A stretch of 7,452 bases of DNA from Hyphomicrobiales bacterium. GTDB taxonomy: Bacteria > Pseudomonadota > Alphaproteobacteria > Rhizobiales > UBA4765. The notes under the pieces are model-generated. The model was not told where the DNA came from, searched no databases, and saw nothing but the letters and a program-made list of their open reading frames with translations. The translations under genes were made by a program, and so were the position numbers. Where the stretch lies: the NCBI GenBank assembly GCA_027487195.1, contig JAIYEB010000253.1:1-7452 (forward strand), read 5' to 3'. This document shows positions 1 to 6,224 of this stretch, piece after piece. The first letter of the stretch is position 1. Each line of letters starts with the position of its first letter.

Positions 1-744
1 CATCAGCTTCAGGTACCATTCATATGGCAGCATGTTCAGGGCCTTGAGCATGTAGGCAAAGCGGCGCGGAAAGGTGATTTCGAAGCGCGGCTTGGAAAAC
101 CCGTCAGCAATCCGCTTGGCTGCGGCGTCAACCTTCATCAGGAACGGCATTTCGAAGGGATTTTGCGCTGTTGCCGGTGTTTCCACAAAGCCGGGATTGA
201 TGACGCCGATATGGACATTCACCAGATCAAGATCGAACTTCAGCGAGCCAGCGAGATTGATCAGGCCAGCCTTGGTCGCGCCATAGGCTGCTGAGGTTGG
301 CAATGCACCGTATCCGGCGACTGAACTCGTGATCCAGATCTGGCCGCGCTTTCTTGGCACCATGACCGGGATGATCGCGCCAAGTGCATTGACGGTCCCC
401 ATCAGGTTCACATCGAAACTCTTGCGGAACTTGTCGTGCTCAAAGGGCAAGGCGCGGACCGGAAGATAGATCCCGGCGTTCAGAACGGCGATCTGGATCG
501 GCCCCATGCTGGCTTCGATCTCGGCAACCGCGCTGTCCATGTCCTGATGCTTGGTCACATCGCCGGGAAATGCCCGGATCAGCCCGTTTCCTTCGGCCTC
601 AAGCTTGGCGAGGTCTTCGCGCGAGCGGGCGGTTGCTGCCACACGAAAGCCGCGTCCGGCAAGTTCCAGAGCCAGCGCGCGGCCAATGCCTGTCGATGCG
701 CCTGTGATCCAGACAATGCCATCAGAGGGTAGAGGTGCAGGCAT
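1..744 (-). CDS. SDR family NAD(P)-dependent oxidoreductase (3' end cut by window)
   Basis: A classical short-chain dehydrogenase/reductase, expected to be a cytosolic NAD(P)(H)-dependent oxidoreductase on an alcohol or ketone that cannot be named from sequence. The 248 visible residues show the Rossmann motif TGASTGIG (14-21), an NAG motif (89-91), catalytic Ser141, and YGATK with Tyr154 and Lys158. A PG loop (NPGFVET) follows the active site. Basic residues after the second strand (ATARSRED) favour NADPH; this is inference. Classical SDRs are about 250 residues, so probably only a short C-terminal piece is missing. The frame is still open at base 1. The ATG at 744 is preceded by AGGAG at 758-754 with 9 nt spacing, which settles the start. 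The gene lies 100 nt downstream of the exported-protein gene on the same strand. The gap carries a palindrome (785-797) and a stem reaching the ribosome binding site (756-775), so it may have its own control. Family call is firm; substrate is unknown. Confidence 0.95.
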   Translation of the reverse strand, partial: MPAPLPSDGIVWITGASTGIGRALALELAGRGFRVAATARSREDLAKLEAEGNGLIRAFPGDVTKHQDMDSAVAEIEASMGPIQIAVLNAGIYLPVRALPFEHDKFRKSFDVNLMGTVNALGAIIPVMVPRKRGQIWITSSVAGYGALPTSAAYGATKAGLINLAGSLKFDLDLVNVHIGVINPGFVETPATAQNPFEMPFLMKVDAAAKRIADGFSKPRFEITFPRRFAYMLKALNMLPYEWYLKLM

Positions 745-755
745 CAAACGTCGCT

Positions 756-775
756 CCTGAATATCAATTCTCAGG
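756..775 (-). promoter_or_regulatory. Possible stem-loop covering the SDR ribosome binding site
   Basis: On the minus strand, CCTGA (775-771) and TCAGG (760-756) are perfect 5-bp arms around a 10-nt loop, and TCAGG runs into the SDR Shine-Dalgarno AGGAG (758-754). An alternative inner pairing GAAT/ATTC exists in the same stretch. Pairing would hide part of the ribosome binding site. A stem of five pairs with a 10-nt loop is weak, so this may be chance. Confidence 0.2.
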
Positions 776-784
776 GATACGTTC

Positions 785-797
785 GAAACACCGTTTC
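785..797. promoter_or_regulatory. Putative TetR-type operator palindrome GAAAC-N3-GTTTC
   Basis: A 13-bp inverted repeat, GAAACACCGTTTC, has perfect 5-bp arms and a 3-bp spacer. Its near edge lies 40 nt upstream of the SDR start codon, in a non-coding gap. From memory, the TetR-family fatty-acid regulator PsrA of Pseudomonas recognises [C/G]AAAC-N2-4-GTTT[G/C], which this site fits. The match is to a short degenerate consensus, so the identity of the regulator is inference. I see no second copy near the TetR-fold gene at 5556, so autoregulation by that protein is not supported. Confidence 0.4.
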
Positions 798-844
798 AGA
801 TGCAGCCACCCACGCACAAAGGCTCACGTGCTCATTGGGATGTT

Positions 845-1264
845 CTAGCGGCTGCGGGTCCGGGGAGGACGTTCGCAGCTGCGGATCAGGCGCTCGCGCG
901 CTGCCCAGTAGCTGTCGCCTTCAATCGTGCCCCGTGGCGCCTGGCCGCGTGGCCCCATCAGCCAGACCTGTTCAAAGCCCTGGCCGAGGGTTGACGCGAG
1001 TTGGGCTGCCTGGGCGCGTGTGGCGCGCGGATCGCCATTGATGCGGCCTGCGCTGATCAGCCTTGCGCGCACTTCCATGCGCCTGAACTGGCAAAACGTG
1101 ATCAAGCGGCCGGCTTCCGTGCGAAGATCCTGGAAAAGGTTCCGCGCCTCCTCGATCGCCTGAATGCGCTCTGGCGAAAGCACCGGGCCGCGGGCTGGCT
1201 GCGCAAGCGCAGGGACCTGACAGCACCCAAGACCAACGATCGCCGCAAGCAGCACCCTACGCAT
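845..1264 (-). CDS. Small exported protein of unknown function
   Basis: A 139-residue protein I do not recognise. It begins with a clear Sec signal peptide: basic MRR, a hydrophobic core (residues 4-20), and a signal peptidase I site after Ala21 (ALA|QP). The paired cysteines at 14-15 do not fit a lipobox (Gly at -3), so a periplasmic or secreted soluble protein is more likely than a lipoprotein. The mature part is about 118 residues, Arg- and Gln-rich, and probably helical (PERIQAIEEARNLFQDLRTE, 31-50). It has exactly two cysteines, C58 and C130, which could form a disulfide. I chose the ATG at 1264 because the signal peptide starts there. Upstream in-frame starts would add a charged, non-signal extension. 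AGGG at 1277-1274 is a modest ribosome binding site. The start overlaps the HIT gene's stop by 8 nt, implying translational coupling. No function is claimed. Confidence 0.75.
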   Translation of the reverse strand: MRRVLLAAIVGLGCCQVPALAQPARGPVLSPERIQAIEEARNLFQDLRTEAGRLITFCQFRRMEVRARLISAGRINGDPRATRAQAAQLASTLGQGFEQVWLMGPRGQAPRGTIEGDSYWAARERLIRSCERPPRTRSR

Positions 1265-1682
1265 CAAGCGCTGCCCTGATCTTTGCAGCCGTTGCCGACA
1301 GCAATTCGTCGGCAACGCGCTCGCCCGTATGCGGCTTCATGGCGACCCCTTCAAAGCGCGGGATCACGTGGACATGAAGGTGGAACACAACCTGACCACC
1401 CGCTGGCTCATTGAACTGCTGGATGGTCACGCCATCAGCCCCCAGCGCCTTCATGACCGCATGCGCCATCTTTTGCGCGACGCGCATGACGGCTGAAAGA
1501 TCTTCAGGCGACACATCGAGAATGTTGCGCGAGGGCGCTTTTGGCAGCACGAGCAAATGGCCTTCGCCGCGCGGCATGATGTCCATGATCACGAGGGTTG
1601 CGTGATCCTCGTAAACCCGGTGGGACGGCCACTCCCCGCGCAGGATCTTGCCAAAAGGGTTTTGCGGATCATAGGCAGGCAT
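1257..1682 (-). CDS. HIT family hydrolase (HINT-like)
   Basis: A histidine-triad protein of 141 residues. The family comprises cytosolic nucleotide-binding hydrolases and transferases acting on phosphoramidate or dinucleotide substrates such as AMP-lysine or Ap4A-type compounds. The diagnostic HxHxHxx motif is HLHVHVI at 101-107, with His103 the expected nucleophile. NEPAGGQ (91-97) precedes it, and GHLLVLPK (41-48) matches the conserved strand. Length is typical of bacterial HIT proteins, and the single domain points to the HINT branch rather than GalT. Two adjacent ATGs exist at 1685 and 1682. I prefer 1682 because GGAG at 1693-1690 then lies 7 nt away (4 nt for the other). The gene is first in a minus-strand unit, and its stop overlaps the start of the exported-protein gene (ATGCGTAG, 1264-1257). 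It is divergent from the MBL gene. Physiological substrate is unknown. Confidence 0.93.
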   Translation of the reverse strand: MPAYDPQNPFGKILRGEWPSHRVYEDHATLVIMDIMPRGEGHLLVLPKAPSRNILDVSPEDLSAVMRVAQKMAHAVMKALGADGVTIQQFNEPAGGQVVFHLHVHVIPRFEGVAMKPHTGERVADELLSATAAKIRAALDA

Positions 1683-1840
1683 CATCGCTCTCCGACTCTG
1701 CGCCACTGTCGCAATGGCCAGGGCCGATGGTCAAGGCGTGTCGCGCAGCCAGATTCCGGCACCGGTCTCAACCGTTCGTCCCGGCTGGCGCTTCCGGGCT
1801 TTTTCATGCAAGGGATTTTGAGGGCTTCAAAGGATTGGAC
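1683..1840. promoter_or_regulatory. Divergent intergenic region between HIT and MBL genes
   Basis: These 158 nt must carry promoters for both divergent units unless transcription enters from outside. On the minus strand, TTGACC at 1734-1729 matches a -35 element, but the sequence about 17 nt downstream (CGACAG) is a poor -10, so the promoter is only tentative. Two GANTC sites, the CcrM methylation target in alphaproteobacteria, lie at 1694-1698 and 1752-1756. A 5-bp stem (1780-1784 with 1794-1798) is followed by CTTTTTC. I see no good plus-strand -35/-10 pair. Confidence 0.35.
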
Positions 1841-2695
1841 ATGCAGCTTCATTTGCTTGGAACCAAGGGCGGCCCTGCAATCCGCACTGGTGGCCCCTCG
1901 CCGACCGCCCATCTCTTGGCGGTGGGCTCGAAAACCTACGTGATTGATTGCGGGCTTGGCGTCACCCGTGGCCTTGTCGAAACCGGCATGAAGCTGCAGG
2001 ACCTTGAGACGATCCTGATCACGCACCACCACTCCGACCATACGCTTGAATGGGGCCCTCTGATCCACACGGCCTGGACGGCTGGTCTGGCAAGACCTGT
2101 CATGACCTATGCGCCACCGCCGATGCACCAGCTGAAGGCCGGGTTCCTGGCGGCGATGGATTTCGACATCAGGACGCGGATCGCGGATGAAGGCCGCCCT
2201 GACCTTGCCGGGTTGATGGGGATCACCGAATACGGGCCGGGCCTCGTCTTCGATGATGGTGTTGTGCGCGTCAGTGCGCTTCGAAATGTTCATCCCCCGA
2301 TCACGCAAAGCTACGCGCTGCGATTCGAGGCCGAGGGCCGGGTTGTGGTGTTTTCCGGCGACACGGCCTTCCTGCCGGAGCTTGCCGACTTTGCCCGCGA
2401 TGCCGACGTGCTGGTCCATGAAGCGATGTATGGACCGGGCGTTGATGCGCTCGTTCAGCGCGTCAAGAACGGAACGCGCTTGAAGGAACATCTCCTTGCA
2501 AGCCATACGCTTGCGGAAGATGTCGGGCGCATCGCAACCCTTTCTGGCGCGCGCCATCTTGTCCTCAATCACCTCGTTCCAGCCGATGATCCTTCCGTCA
2601 CCGCAGCCGATTATGAACGCGCTGTGCGTACGACCTTTGGTGGGGCTTTGACGGTTGGTCGCGACGGGCTCATCATCGACATCGTTTCAAGCTGA
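1841..2695 (+). CDS. MBL-fold metallo-hydrolase (RNase Z / arylsulfatase-like subgroup)
   Basis: A 284-residue metallo-beta-lactamase-fold hydrolase with the dinuclear zinc signature of the RNase Z-like group: HHHSDH at 62-67 (ligands H62, H64, D66, H67), H151 in NVHPP, D174 in FSGDT, and H244 in LNHLVP. The segment SHTLAEDVGRIA (221-232) resembles the pattern typical of this subgroup. It probably hydrolyses a phosphodiester, sulfate or carboxylic ester. True tRNA RNase Z carries a flexible exosite arm that I do not see clearly, so I do not call it rnz. The ATG at 1841 is preceded by AAAGGA (1829-1834), 6 nt away, and the protein begins directly with the first strand (MQLHLLGTKGG). An in-frame extension upstream lacks domain sense and overlaps the HIT promoter. 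Only 8 nt separate its stop from the FAH gene, so co-transcription is likely. Confidence 0.92.
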   Translation: MQLHLLGTKGGPAIRTGGPSPTAHLLAVGSKTYVIDCGLGVTRGLVETGMKLQDLETILITHHHSDHTLEWGPLIHTAWTAGLARPVMTYAPPPMHQLKAGFLAAMDFDIRTRIADEGRPDLAGLMGITEYGPGLVFDDGVVRVSALRNVHPPITQSYALRFEAEGRVVVFSGDTAFLPELADFARDADVLVHEAMYGPGVDALVQRVKNGTRLKEHLLASHTLAEDVGRIATLSGARHLVLNHLVPADDPSVTAADYERAVRTTFGGALTVGRDGLIIDIVSS

Positions 2696-2703
2696 AGGCT
2701 CCC

Positions 2704-3714
2704 ATGAAACTCGCAAGTCTGAAGAACCGCACCCGTGACGGGCGCCTCGTTGTCGTCTCTGAAGATCTCACCCGCTCGACGGATGCGCGCATGATTGCGC
2801 CCACCCTTCAGGCGGCGCTCGATGATTGGGCGCATCTTGGGCCAAGGCTCGAGGATCTCGCCCGGGATCTGGCGCTGAATGCCGTTCCATCCGAACGGTT
2901 TCACGAGCGCGACTGCCTGTCGCCTTTGCCGCGCGCCTACCAGTGGGTCGATGGCTCGGCCTACGTGAACCATGTCGAGCTGGTGCGCAAAGCACGCGGC
3001 GCGGACATGCCAGCGTCATTCTGGACCGACCCGCTGATGTATCAGGGCGGATCCGACGGGTTTCTGGCCCCTCGCGATGCCATCATCGCCCGTGACGCCG
3101 CCCATGGCATCGACTTTGAGGCCGAAGTCGCTGTCATTACCGATGATGTTCCCATGGGGACGAGCCCGGAAGTGGCGCGTGGTCTCATTCGCCTCGTCAT
3201 GCTTGTGAACGATGTTTCGCTTCGAAACCTGATCCCTGCGGAACTTGCCAAGGGCTTTGGCTTTGTCCAATCAAAGCCAGCGTCCGCGTTCTCGCCTGTG
3301 GCCGTTACGCCTGACGCGCTCGGCACTGCCTGGAAAGATGGCAAGCTCAATCGCCCGCTTCTGTCCACGCTCAATGGCAAGCTCTTCGGCAAACCCAATG
3401 CCGGCAGCGATATGACCTTCGATTTTGGACAGTTGATCGCGCATGCCGCGAAAACCCGCGCGCTCGTGGCCGGCTCGATTGTTGGATCCGGGACAGTGTC
3501 GAACAAGGGTGCGGATGGCGGTCCGGGCAAGCCCGTGTCCGACGGTGGCCTTGGCTATGCCTGCATTGCCGAACAGCGCACGGTGGAAACCATCCTGACG
3601 GGTGGGGCGAAAACAGGCTTCATGGCGCATGGCGACCGCATTCGCATCGAGATGCTCGATGACCGGCACCACTCGATCTTCGGAGCCATCGAACAGGACA
3701 TCCAGATCACATGA
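2704..3714 (+). CDS. Fumarylacetoacetate hydrolase (FAH) family protein
   Basis: A 336-residue enzyme of the FAH superfamily, which cleaves or decarboxylates acylpyruvate-type compounds using a divalent metal. An N-terminal domain (about 1-75) opens with MKLASLKNRTRDGRLVVVS, a pattern I associate with bacterial fumarylacetoacetase-like proteins. The catalytic domain has acidic metal ligands E139 and E141 in DFEAEVAVI (137-145) and D170 in VNDVS. It also has QSKPASAFSP (189-198) and the family signature GSGTVSN (261-267). Length matches the bacterial single-chain form rather than the ~420-residue eukaryotic FAH. If it is a true fumarylacetoacetase it would act last in homogentisate (tyrosine) breakdown, but no hmgA or maiA-type gene is in the window, so the substrate stays open. 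The ribosome binding site GAAGG (2694-2698) overlaps the MBL stop codon and sits 5 nt before the ATG. This suggests coupled translation. It is the middle gene of a three-gene plus-strand run. Confidence 0.92.
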   Translation: MKLASLKNRTRDGRLVVVSEDLTRSTDARMIAPTLQAALDDWAHLGPRLEDLARDLALNAVPSERFHERDCLSPLPRAYQWVDGSAYVNHVELVRKARGADMPASFWTDPLMYQGGSDGFLAPRDAIIARDAAHGIDFEAEVAVITDDVPMGTSPEVARGLIRLVMLVNDVSLRNLIPAELAKGFGFVQSKPASAFSPVAVTPDALGTAWKDGKLNRPLLSTLNGKLFGKPNAGSDMTFDFGQLIAHAAKTRALVAGSIVGSGTVSNKGADGGPGKPVSDGGLGYACIAEQRTVETILTGGAKTGFMAHGDRIRIEMLDDRHHSIFGAIEQDIQIT

Positions 3715-3747
3715 TGCCCTTGGCTGGGACGTGCTAGGCGAAACAAG

Positions 3748-5457
3748 ATGAGCGAACAGCCCGTCACCTCAACGTTGCGCCGCTCGATTGGCATGGCGCT
3801 TTCGCTGTCAAAGCCGTTCTTTACGTCGAAAGAGCGCCGGATTGCCTGGAGCCTCTTGATTGCGGTCATCGCGATCGAGCTTGGCATCGTCTACATTCTC
3901 GTCATCTTCAATGCCTGGAACGCATCGTTCTACAACGCATTGCAGGAGCGCGACTGGCCGGTCTTTATCCAGCAGCTTGGCGTCTTCGTGATGATCATTG
4001 CTGTGTTTTTGCCGTTTGCAGTGCTTCAGACCTATCTCAATCAGTGGCTGAACATCCGCTGGCGCAGCTTCATGACAGAGCGGTATCTCGCGGGCTTCCT
4101 CGCCGAGGGTCGCCACTACCGCATGCACGTCTCAGGCGATGCCGCCGACAATCCCGACCAGCGCATCGCCGAGGATGTGCGCCTGTTCGTGTCGCGCAGC
4201 CTGGAACTGTCGGTTGGACTGCTCGGCCAGATCGTCACGTTCCTGTCCTTCGTCGTGATCCTCTGGGGCCTGTCGGCAGCGGCTCCGATCGTGATCGGCG
4301 GCGTCGACTATTCAATACCGGGTTATCTCGTCTGGGCGGCCCTTGCCTACGCAGTTGCAGGCACACTCATCACACACGTGATTGGGCGCCCGTTGATCGG
4401 GCTCAACTTCACGCAGCAAAAGGTCGAGGCCGATTTTCGCTATGGCCTGGTTCGGGTGCGCGAGAACACCGAGGCCATTGCCCTGTCCAAGGGCGAGCCC
4501 GCCGAGCGGGCGACCTTGTCAAAACTGTTTTCCGGCATTCGCCAGAACTGGTTTGACCTCATGAGCCGGCAGGCGAAGATGACGTTCTTCACCGCAGCCT
4601 ACGGCCAGGTCTCGTCGATCTTTGCCATCCTCGTGCTCGCGCCGGCCTATTTTGCCGGAAAGATCCAGCTCGGGGCGCTGTTCCAGACCACGCAGGCGTT
4701 TTCGCAGGTCCAGTCCGCCCTGTCCTATTTCATCACGAGCTACCAGCGTCTGGCGGAGTGGAAAGCGGTTGTTGATCGGCTCGATGGGTTTGAGGCTGCC
4801 ATCCGCTTGTCGGATGTGACGCCCGATCCTGCGGTTCAAATCACTGAGGGCGATGAGATCAGCGCTGACGGCGTTGTCGCGCGACTGCCCGATGGACGCA
4901 TCCTGACGGCGCCTGCAACGCTTGTCGTTCAGCGCGGACAGCATGTCGTGGTGTCCGGGCCGTCAGGGTCTGGCAAGACCACGCTGTTTCGCGTGCTGAC
5001 CGGGATCTGGCCCTGGGGTCTTGGCCGGGTTTCGCTTCCGTCCCCAAGCATGGTCATGGCGCTGCCACAGCGACCCTACATGCCGCTTGGGACCCTCAAG
5101 GCAGCGCTGGCCTATCCTCACCCGCCAGAAACCGTGACGGATGAAGCCGCAGCGGAGGTTTTGACCGCGCTTGGCCTTGGAAAGCTGATCGATGGCCTTG
5201 GTGTCGAGGCCCCCTGGGGCCAGTCGCTGTCAGGTGGCGAACAGCAACGCGTTCAGATCGCGCGCGCACTGTTGGCCAAGCCCGATTGGCTGCTGCTCGA
5301 CGAAGCCCTGTCTGCGCTTGATCCGGATATGGAGCGGCGTGTGGTGAAGCTCATCGAGGAGCGGCTCCCGACAACGACAATCCTGTCCATTGCCCATCGC
5401 CTGCCAGACGGCGCGCGTGTTGACCGCACCGTTGCGCTGAACGCCGTGACGGCCTGA
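3748..5457 (+). CDS. SbmA/BacA-YddA-type ABC transporter, fused permease and ATPase
   Basis: A 569-residue inner-membrane ABC half-transporter expected to work as a homodimer. The N-terminal membrane domain (about 1-345) has roughly six hydrophobic spans, near 34-56, 75-95, 156-177, 190-212, 282-302 and 308-330. It carries the family hallmarks NPDQRIAEDV (135-144) and DFRYGLVRVRENTEAIAL (229-246). The ATPase domain has Walker A GPSGSGKT (404-411), Q-loop Q441, signature LSGGEQQR (494-501), Walker B LLLDEA (515-520; D518, E519) and H-loop H550, so it looks catalytically intact. Related proteins include YddA, the vitamin B12/bleomycin-type transporters and, by the membrane domain, SbmA/BacA, which move peptides or lipids. 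Here substrate and direction are unknown. The start ATG has only a weak AGGCGA (3735-3740) before it. It lies 33 nt after the FAH gene and is probably last in that operon. Confidence 0.94.
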   Translation: MSEQPVTSTLRRSIGMALSLSKPFFTSKERRIAWSLLIAVIAIELGIVYILVIFNAWNASFYNALQERDWPVFIQQLGVFVMIIAVFLPFAVLQTYLNQWLNIRWRSFMTERYLAGFLAEGRHYRMHVSGDAADNPDQRIAEDVRLFVSRSLELSVGLLGQIVTFLSFVVILWGLSAAAPIVIGGVDYSIPGYLVWAALAYAVAGTLITHVIGRPLIGLNFTQQKVEADFRYGLVRVRENTEAIALSKGEPAERATLSKLFSGIRQNWFDLMSRQAKMTFFTAAYGQVSSIFAILVLAPAYFAGKIQLGALFQTTQAFSQVQSALSYFITSYQRLAEWKAVVDRLDGFEAAIRLSDVTPDPAVQITEGDEISADGVVARLPDGRILTAPATLVVQRGQHVVVSGPSGSGKTTLFRVLTGIWPWGLGRVSLPSPSMVMALPQRPYMPLGTLKAALAYPHPPETVTDEAAAEVLTALGLGKLIDGLGVEAPWGQSLSGGEQQRVQIARALLAKPDWLLLDEALSALDPDMERRVVKLIEERLPTTTILSIAHRLPDGARVDRTVALNAVTA

Positions 5458-5503
5458 GGGGCGCGGATCAAACCTACGTCCTTTTCCCGCGACCGTGCGC
5501 CCC
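5458..5503 (+). terminator. Possible terminator or alternative hairpins after the ABC gene
   Basis: Immediately after the ABC stop codon, GGGGCGC (5458-5464) is perfectly complementary to GCGCCCC (5497-5503), giving a 7-bp GC stem around a 32-nt loop. A competing stem pairs CGCGG (5462-5466) with CCGCG (5487-5491). Neither is followed by a T-run (TTGG follows the first). This could end transcription of the MBL-FAH-ABC unit, but the long loop and missing T-tract make it uncertain. Confidence 0.3.
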
Positions 5504-5533
5504 TTGGACGCGCGCAAGAACCGGGGCTATGGT
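5504..5533 (+). promoter_or_regulatory. Tentative promoter for the TetR-fold/csaA pair
   Basis: TTGGAC (5504-5509) and TATGGT (5528-5533) are separated by 18 nt and could act as -35 and -10 elements. TATGGT matches four of six positions of TATAAT, and the -35 match is limited. Transcription would start near 5540, leaving a leader of about 15 nt that contains the AGGAGG site. Position fits; motif strength is modest. Confidence 0.3.
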
Positions 5534-5555
5534 CATGCGCTGACAGGAGGTCTCA

Positions 5556-6224
5556 ATGGCAAAGACAGACAAGCGCGCAAAGATCGTGGATGCGTTCATG
5601 GCGGTTCTGGGAGAGACCGACTGGCAAGACGTCACCATGCCCATGGTCAGCGCACGGGCCGGACTTCCCCTGTCTGAATTGCGTGCCGAATTTGATGGAA
5701 AGCTGGCGATCCTTGCAGCGTTCGCGCGCCATGTCGACGTGAAGGTGCTCGAAGGCATGGATGCCTCCATGCAGAATGAACCTGCCAAGGACCGGCTGTT
5801 TGATGTGCTGATGCGCCGGTTTGATGTGCTTTCGCCGCACAAGAGCGCGCTTCGCGGACTGCGCAGGACGTTGCGCCGCGAGCCCGGCCTCATTCAGGCC
5901 TTCATGCCGATTGCCGTTCGCTCGCATCGCTGGATGCTTCAGGCAGCCGAGATTGAGACGGCGGGAATGCGCGGGGAAATTGCGGCGCGTGGTCTTGCGC
6001 TGTCGTTTGCACGTGTTGTCGATGTCTGGCTTGACGATGAGGACGCAGGCCTTGCCGCAACCATGGCAGCGCTCGACAGGCGCCTTGAGGAAGGCGCGCG
6101 CATCATGCGCCGTATCGAGGACGCAGAACGTGTTGCAGCCCCCTTCAGGGCCATCTGCCGGTCCTTGATGGAAGCACGCCCGTTTGGCCGTCGTCGCGAG
6201 CGCCGCAATGCACAAGCTGCATGA
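5556..6224 (+). CDS. TetR-fold transcriptional regulator (COQ9-like C-terminal pattern)
   Basis: A 222-residue, mostly helical protein. Residues about 8-55 look like a TetR N-terminal domain: KIVDAFMAVLGE as helix 1, then a helix-turn-helix around VTMPMVSARAGLPLSELRAEF (26-46) and GKLAILAAF. The C-terminal ligand domain (about 80-185) includes RRFDVLSPHKSALRGL and ARVVDVWLDDEDAGLAATMAALDRRL. This resembles the spacing I recall for COQ9/TetR-fold lipid-binding proteins, so a ligand-binding role with or without DNA binding is possible. A basic tail, RRRERR (212-217), ends the chain. The start is secure: AGGAGG at 5545-5550 lies 5 nt before the ATG, the best ribosome binding site in the window. 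It follows the ABC gene by 98 nt, so it could regulate that unit, but I see no clear palindrome in either promoter region. The 3' end overlaps csaA by 17 nt. Confidence 0.82.
   Translation: MAKTDKRAKIVDAFMAVLGETDWQDVTMPMVSARAGLPLSELRAEFDGKLAILAAFARHVDVKVLEGMDASMQNEPAKDRLFDVLMRRFDVLSPHKSALRGLRRTLRREPGLIQAFMPIAVRSHRWMLQAAEIETAGMRGEIAARGLALSFARVVDVWLDDEDAGLAATMAALDRRLEEGARIMRRIEDAERVAAPFRAICRSLMEARPFGRRRERRNAQAA

Noticed and set aside
1780..1805. CCCGG/CCGGG hairpin followed by CTTTTTC, resembling a terminator
   Set aside because: The stem is only 5 bp with a 9-nt loop, and no plus-strand gene precedes it. It could be a weak leader structure but is not supportable as a terminator.
1598..1840. 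N-terminal extension of the MBL protein to an upstream start
   Set aside because: It would overlap the HIT gene and its promoter, has no domain-like sequence, and the ATG at 1841 has a proper ribosome binding site.
1682..2572. A 296-codon open frame on the minus strand opposite the MBL gene
   Set aside because: It is antisense to a gene with complete zinc-binding motifs, has no recognisable domain, and arises from GC-rich codon bias.
4044..4556. A 170-codon plus-strand frame inside the ABC transporter gene
   Set aside because: It is an out-of-frame Arg/Pro-rich shadow of the intact permease domain.
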